Source of the DNA: an uncultured Actinomycetes bacterium
GTDB lineage: Bacteria; Actinomycetota; CALGFH01
Assembly (NCBI GenBank): GCA_937881255.1
Contig: CALGFH010000264.1
Span: 1-8,561 of the forward strand
Direction: 5' to 3'
DNA length: 8,561 nucleotides
In this document: positions 5,331-8,561 of the stretch, in pieces
Layout of the letters: each line of letters starts with the position of its first letter
How positions within the stretch are numbered: the stretch's first letter is position 1
Position numbers and translations under genes: made by a program
Notes under the pieces: model-generated
What the model was told of the DNA's origin: nothing
Databases searched by the model: none
What the model saw: the letters and a program-made list of their open reading frames with translations, nothing else

Positions 5331-6287
5331 ATGGTGCAAGGGCGGACAAGCGGCTGGGGACGGCGGCGCGGGGCCTTCCCGGTGCTCGCGCTGCTGGTCG
5401 TGGCCGTGCTGGCCGGCGGCTGCACCGGCGCCGGCGACCAGGGCGCCCCCAGTGACGCCCCGGCCGTGGCCGAGGGCCTGACCGACCTGGGCCGCCGCCT
5501 GCCCCAGCGGATCCGCGCGGCCCGGGAGATCCGGGTCGGCTCCGACATCTCCTATGCGCCGGTGGAGTTCTACGACGCCTTCGCCCCCGACGTGCTCGAC
5601 CGGCCCGTCGGCGAGCCCGAGCCGCAGGTCCGCGGCATCGACCCCGACCTGGCGACCGAGCTGGGCCGCCAGCTGGGGGTCCGCTTCACCTTCGTCAACA
5701 CCGGCTTCGACGAGCTGATCCCGTCGCTCCAGAAGAGCAAGTTCGACCTGATCATCTCCTCGATGACCGCCACCCCCGAGCGGGCCCGGGAGATCAGCTT
5801 CCTCGAGTACTTCCAGGCCGGCACCTCGATCCTGGTCCCGCGGGGCAACCCCGAGGGGGTCAAGTCCATGGCCGACCTGTGCGGCGCCACCGTCACCCTC
5901 CAGGCCGGCACCATCCACGAGGAGCTGGTCGACGGCCAGCAGGCCGACTGCGGGGCCAACCCCATCAAGGCCCGCCCCCTGGAGAGCGGCACCCAGGTCG
6001 TCCTGGAGGTCAAGTTCGGCCGGGCCGACGCCGCCCTGGCCGACTTCCCGGTGGCCGCCTACAACGCCAAGGTCTCCGGCCAGGGCCGCGACTTTCAGGT
6101 GGTGGGCGACCAGATCGACCCCGGGCCCTACGGCATCGGCGTCCGCAAGGACGACGGCGACCTCCAGTCGGTCCTCCAGGAGGCCCTGCGGGCGATCATC
6201 GAGGACGGCAGCTACGACCGCGTCCTCACCAAGTGGAACGTCGCCGACGGCGCCCTCAAGAGCGCCAGGCTGACCGGCGGCGCCTAG
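5331..6287 (+). CDS. Amino-acid-type ABC transporter substrate-binding lipoprotein (SBP family 3), no transporter genes adjacent
   Basis: 318 residues. A basic n-region (R5 to R13), a hydrophobic core (about 15-28) and a lipobox-like LAGGC with C31 indicate a lipoprotein anchored outside the membrane. The mature part is a two-lobed binding protein of the polar amino acid family: IRVGSDISYAPVEF (67-80), GIDPDLATELGRQLGVRF (102-119), FDELIPSLQKSKFDLIISSMTATPERA (126-152) and DFPVAAYNA (238-246). In this family R151 (TPER) and D238 usually hold the alpha-carboxylate and amine of an amino acid. C184 and C207 probably form the disulfide common in actinobacterial members. No permease or ATPase gene follows. 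It is divergent from the NIT-domain kinase, so it may serve sensing, or an unlinked transporter. The ATG is preceded by GGTGG with no spacer, and GTG at 5334 is an alternative; the start is moderately sure. The ligand cannot be read from sequence. Confidence 0.9.
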   Translation: MVQGRTSGWGRRRGAFPVLALLVVAVLAGGCTGAGDQGAPSDAPAVAEGLTDLGRRLPQRIRAAREIRVGSDISYAPVEFYDAFAPDVLDRPVGEPEPQVRGIDPDLATELGRQLGVRFTFVNTGFDELIPSLQKSKFDLIISSMTATPERAREISFLEYFQAGTSILVPRGNPEGVKSMADLCGATVTLQAGTIHEELVDGQQADCGANPIKARPLESGTQVVLEVKFGRADAALADFPVAAYNAKVSGQGRDFQVVGDQIDPGPYGIGVRKDDGDLQSVLQEALRAIIEDGSYDRVLTKWNVADGALKSARLTGGA

Positions 6288-6321
6288 CCCCGACGGCAGC
6301 CGGCGCGAGGCCCGGGTCGCA

Positions 6322-6327
6322 TAGGAT
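6322..6327 (+). promoter_or_regulatory. TAGGAT: -10-like hexamer overlapping an AGGA Shine-Dalgarno candidate
   Basis: TAGGAT fits TAnnnT and ends 7 nt before the ATG at 6335, the spacing expected of leaderless actinobacterial promoters. The overlapping AGGA (6323-6326) sits 8 nt from the same ATG, a normal Shine-Dalgarno spacing for read-through mRNA. Both readings favour the start at 6335 over the in-frame ATG at 6326. Confidence 0.4.
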
Positions 6328-6334
6328 GCCGCCC

Positions 6335-6721
6335 ATGACTGTCAGCGACCGCCTGGCCCGGTTCAACCGGCGGGTCCCCAACAAGGTCATCGGCACGATC
6401 GCCGGCCGGCGGCTGTCCCCGGTGGCCTACATGCTCCACCAGGGCCGCCGCTCGGGGCGCCAGTACCGGACCCCGGTGATGCCGCTGCCGCTGGGCGACG
6501 GGTTCCTGGTCTCGCTGCCCTACGGGCAACAGCGCGACTGGGTCCGCAACGTCCTGGCCGCCGGCCGCGGCACGCTGCTGCGGAGCGGGCGCCGGTTCGA
6601 GCTCGCCGACCCGCGCCTGCTCGACGCGGCCGCCGCCGCCCCGCTGCTCCCGGCCGCCCTGCGGCCGCTGCTGCGGGTGGTCCCCGGCATCCGGTTCATG
6701 CGCCTGTCCCGGGCGCTGTGA
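6335..6721 (+). CDS. Ddn-like nitroreductase / deazaflavin (F420)-dependent oxidoreductase family protein
   Basis: 128 residues, the small split-barrel size of this family. The diagnostic stretch is HQGRRSGRQYRTPVMPLP (35-52), matching the TxGRKSGxxRxxPL pattern of Ddn-type proteins. FLVSLPYGQQRDWVRNVLAAG (57-77) then aligns with the usual GxxxxPxWxxNLxAxP segment. Family members use reduced coenzyme F420 to reduce quinones, nitroaromatics or other substrates. Here the GG/HP of the second motif is altered (YGQQRDWVRN), so cofactor use is likely but unproven. It starts 47 nt after the binding-protein gene and ends 46 nt before the VOC gene, all on the plus strand, so partial co-transcription is possible. 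The start at 6335 is supported by AGGA at 8 nt; longer readings run back into the previous gene's trailing region. Confidence 0.82.
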   Translation: MTVSDRLARFNRRVPNKVIGTIAGRRLSPVAYMLHQGRRSGRQYRTPVMPLPLGDGFLVSLPYGQQRDWVRNVLAAGRGTLLRSGRRFELADPRLLDAAAAAPLLPAALRPLLRVVPGIRFMRLSRAL

Positions 6722-6732
6722 CGCCGGGGCGG

Positions 6733-6738
6733 TACCGT
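6733..6738 (+). promoter_or_regulatory. Candidate -10 hexamer (TACCGT) for the VOC gene
   Basis: TACCGT fits TAnnnT and lies in the 46-nt gap after the Ddn-like gene, within the 8-bp palindrome CGGTACCG (6730-6737). It would give a leader of roughly 20 nt that contains the VOC Shine-Dalgarno. There is no -35 match, so the call is weak. Confidence 0.25.
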
Positions 6739-6752
6739 TGCCCGACCCGACC

Positions 6753-6760
6753 GAGAGGAG
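6753..6760 (+). promoter_or_regulatory. Shine-Dalgarno fixing the VOC gene start
   Basis: GAGAGGAG is followed by 7 nt and then the ATG at 6768. The nearer ATG at 6762 is only 1 nt from it, and a TTG at 6738 lies upstream of it, so 6768 is the best start. Confidence 0.7.
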
Positions 6761-6767
6761 CATGACC

Positions 6768-7148
6768 ATGCTCGCCGACTCCGAGGCCTACAGCGGCTTC
6801 GCCGTGCCCGACCTGGCCGCGGCCAGGACGTTCTACGCCGACACCCTCGGCCTGAACGTGTCCGAGCTGGACGACCAGAGCGACTTCCTCACCCTGCACC
6901 TGGGCGGGGGCCGCAATGTGCTGGTCTACACCAAACCCGACCACGCCCCGGCGACCTACACGATCCTCAACTTCCCGGTCGCCGACGTCGAGGGGACGGT
7001 CGACGGCCTCATCCAGCGGGGCGTGCGCTTCGAGCGGTACGACGGCATCGAGCAGGACGACAAGGGGATCAACCGCGGCCAGGGGCCCCTGATCGCCTGG
7101 TTCCGCGACCCTGCGGGCAACATCCTCTCCATCATCGAGCAGGACTGA
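6768..7148 (+). CDS. VOC superfamily (glyoxalase/bleomycin-resistance/dioxygenase fold) protein
   Basis: 126 residues from the ATG best placed after GAGAGGAG, a typical length for a single VOC protein with two beta-alpha-beta-beta-beta modules. The first module shows GFAVPDLAAARTFYADTLGL (10-29) and FLTLHLGGGRNVLVYTK (40-56). The second shows TYTILNFPVADVEGTVDGLIQRGVRFE (63-89) and the closing WFRDPAGNILSIIEQD (111-126), where E124 is the usual metal-ligand position. VOC proteins act as isomerases, lyases, dioxygenases or drug-binding proteins; the reaction cannot be told from sequence. This subfamily, starting MLxDSxAxSGFxVxDL, is common in bacteria and mostly uncharacterised. It ends 15 nt before the metallohydrolase reading frame, suggesting an operon of two cytoplasmic proteins. 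The family is sure, the function unknown. Confidence 0.88.
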   Translation: MLADSEAYSGFAVPDLAAARTFYADTLGLNVSELDDQSDFLTLHLGGGRNVLVYTKPDHAPATYTILNFPVADVEGTVDGLIQRGVRFERYDGIEQDDKGINRGQGPLIAWFRDPAGNILSIIEQD

Positions 7149-7163
7149 GCGTGCCCTCCCGCC

Positions 7164-8561
7164 ATGTGCTGCGACCCGCCGGCCGCTGACCGGCTGCCGC
7201 CACCGGTGGCGGCCATGCTGGCCGGCTACCGGGCCCTGGCCGCCGAGCGGCCGGCCGACTGGGGCGGCGAGTCCGACGGCTACGACCGCGCCCAGCCGTA
7301 CGCCCGCTGGCTCGGCAACCGGCTGCTGGCGGCGGTGTTCTCCTTCCAGGAGGCCGACTGGCCGGCCACGGTGCGGGCCTGCCTCACCGACCCGCTGCCG
7401 GCCGGGCTGGCCGTGGCCCGGCTGGAGGACGGCGGGGTGACCCTGCGGGCCGGGGCGGCGCCGTACGTGCTTGAGGGCGGCAGCGCCGAGGTGGCCGTGG
7501 TGCTCGACTCGGCCCTGCCGGAGGCGACCCGGGTCGAGGTCGGCGGCGCTCCGGTGCCGGTCGAGGCGGGTGGGGTGGCGCTGGCCATCCGGACCGTCAC
7601 CGGGGAGGCGTCGCTGGCCGTGGGGGAGGCGGCGGCGCCGGCCGGCCAGCGGGCGGGCCGGGCCCGGCTGCGGCTGCGGTCCCGCCGGCCCAGCCGCTGG
7701 TCGGTGGTGGACGACCGCGGCGGGGCCTGGTTCCCCGACGACCGGCTGCCCAAGTGGGACTTCCACGAGCGGCCCTTCTTCCACGGCCACGACCTCATGC
7801 TGGACGTGCCCGCGGCCCCGCTCACCGTCGGCTGCGGCCGCGGCCTGGAGTTCGCCACCGCCCGGGCCACGGTCACCCCCGCGGCCGGGGCCACCGTCGA
7901 GGTCGAGCTGGAGCCGGAGCGCCTGCATGATCCGGCGGCTCGCGGCTGGTACGGCGGCGACCTGCACGTGCACATGAACTACTCGGGCGACCTGGTGTGC
8001 GGGCCCGACGAGGCGGCGTGCATGCAGGTGGCCGAGGGCCTGCACCTGATGAACCTGGTCGCGGCCAACATCAGCCAGACCCGGGTCTACGACCGTGAGG
8101 CCTTCGAGGCCACCGCGGGCCGGGACCTGCCCTGGACGACCGCCGAGCGGGTGGCCCGCTTCTCGGTCGAGTACCGCAACGACCTGCTCGGCCACGTCCA
8201 CGCCCTCGGCCTGCGCGGCCGCCCGGCCCGCTACCACAGCGGCCACGAGGGGTCGGACGAGCCGTTCGACTGGCCGCCCAACGCCGCCGTGTGCGAGGAG
8301 CTGCGGGGGCTGGGCGCGACCGTCGCCTACACCCACCCGGTGTTCTCGCCCCTGGCCGACGGCTCGCCCGCCCAGGCGTTCGCCTTCCCCCGGTCGGTGG
8401 AGGCCCGCGAGCTGGTCGCCGACGCCGCCCTCGGGCTGGTCGACTCGGTCGACCTCATCGGCCCCAGCGACGTCGAGGGCACGGCCGTCCTCTACCACCA
8501 CCTGCTGAGCTGCGGGCTGCGGCTGGCCGCGACCGTCGGCACCGACGTGTGGCTGTCCCAC
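7164..8561 (+). CDS. CehA/McbA-type PHP-fold metallohydrolase, partial (C-terminus cut by window edge)
   Basis: 466 residues are visible in one open frame to the window end. An N-terminal region of about 260 residues, rich in beta-like alternation, has no motif I recognise. The metal-binding PHP-type part starts with GDLHVHMNYSG (265-275; D266, H268, H270), typical of CehA/McbA enzymes. Further candidates are H358 and H361 (HSGHEG), H391 (YTHPVF), D436 (GPSDVEG) and D461 (GTDVWLSH). Named members cleave the carbamate carbaryl, but most relatives have unknown substrates. A phosphoesterase, amidase or esterase role is equally possible. No signal peptide is seen, so a cytoplasmic place is likely. 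The first in-frame ATG after the VOC stop is 7164, with no Shine-Dalgarno. The ATG at 7215, right after an 18-bp palindrome containing GGTGGCGG, is a serious alternative that would remove 17 residues. Confidence 0.82.
   Translation, partial: MCCDPPAADRLPPPVAAMLAGYRALAAERPADWGGESDGYDRAQPYARWLGNRLLAAVFSFQEADWPATVRACLTDPLPAGLAVARLEDGGVTLRAGAAPYVLEGGSAEVAVVLDSALPEATRVEVGGAPVPVEAGGVALAIRTVTGEASLAVGEAAAPAGQRAGRARLRLRSRRPSRWSVVDDRGGAWFPDDRLPKWDFHERPFFHGHDLMLDVPAAPLTVGCGRGLEFATARATVTPAAGATVEVELEPERLHDPAARGWYGGDLHVHMNYSGDLVCGPDEAACMQVAEGLHLMNLVAANISQTRVYDREAFEATAGRDLPWTTAERVARFSVEYRNDLLGHVHALGLRGRPARYHSGHEGSDEPFDWPPNAAVCEELRGLGATVAYTHPVFSPLADGSPAQAFAFPRSVEARELVADAALGLVDSVDLIGPSDVEGTAVLYHHLLSCGLRLAATVGTDVWLSH
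7196..7213. repeat. Perfect 18-bp palindrome before the alternative metallohydrolase start
   Basis: GCCGCCACCGGTGGCGGC reads the same on both strands and ends 1 nt before the ATG at 7215. If translation starts at 7164 it is coding (codons for P-P-P-V-A-A). If it starts at 7215 it is an operator-like site or leader element over the ribosome site. Chance is possible in this GC-rich DNA, but an 18-bp perfect match is uncommon. Confidence 0.45.

Noticed and set aside
2798..5455. 885-codon open frame on the plus strand
   Set aside because: It runs antisense to the well-supported kinase and DUF742 genes, is Gly/Gln/Val/Pro-biased without any motif, and is a by-product of high GC.
3291..5918. 875-codon open frame on the minus strand
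   Set aside because: It overlaps the kinase in another frame and the lipoprotein in antisense. Composition is Arg/Gly/Pro/Ala-rich, as in a GC shadow.
6396..6412. GCCGGCCGGC-type palindrome as an operator
   Set aside because: It lies inside the Ddn-like coding region and is made of common GC-rich codons; chance is a sufficient explanation.
6738..6767. TTG start extending the VOC protein by 10 residues
   Set aside because: GAGAGGAG lies inside this extension and is spaced correctly for the ATG at 6768; the family also begins near that Met.
6696..8561. 621-codon open minus-strand frame reaching the window end
   Set aside because: It is antisense to the VOC and metallohydrolase genes, which show clear family motifs; it has none itself.

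Overview
The window is about 70% or more GC by eye. It carries gene families typical of Actinomycetota: a NIT-domain kinase of the CvnA type, a DUF742/CvnC protein, a stand-alone FEN-like exonuclease, a Ddn-like deazaflavin oxidoreductase and a coiled-coil cell-wall hydrolase. It looks like chromosome of a high-GC actinobacterium, possibly from an uncultured lineage; the genus cannot be told. I see no tRNA, rRNA, CRISPR array, transposase or phage gene, and base composition shows no sign of an acquired island. No intergenic stretch exceeds about 145 bases.

Layout, left to right. (1) Minus strand: the first 235 residues of a GlgC-family nucleotidyltransferase (cut by the left edge), 27 nt downstream of a secreted coiled-coil plus lysozyme-like cell-wall hydrolase. 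(2) A 141-bp divergent promoter region with two sets of short repeats. (3) Plus strand: a stand-alone 5'-3' exonuclease. (4) Minus strand, convergent with the exonuclease across 6 bp: a DUF742 (CvnC-like) gene preceded by a large CvnA-like sensor kinase with a nitrate/nitrite-sensing type domain. (5) An 88-bp divergent promoter region. (6) Plus strand: an amino-acid-type ABC substrate-binding lipoprotein, a Ddn-like oxidoreductase, a VOC-family protein, and a CehA/McbA-type PHP metallohydrolase cut by the right edge.

The most interesting part is 2780-6287. Conservons normally hold CvnA (kinase-like), CvnB (roadblock), CvnC (DUF742) and CvnD (small GTPase). Here only CvnA and CvnC are present, with no room for the other two. 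The kinase gene is divergent from a substrate-binding lipoprotein that has no permease or ATPase next to it. One reading is a reduced conservon in which the lipoprotein presents a nitrogenous ligand to the extracellular domain of the kinase; this is inference. The shared promoter region holds two opposed -10-like hexamers almost on top of each other.

Several genes lack a Shine-Dalgarno sequence. Three of the starts have a TAnnnT-like hexamer 6-8 nt upstream, which suggests leaderless transcription. Others (DUF742, VOC) have strong Shine-Dalgarno sequences, and these fix the starts chosen here.
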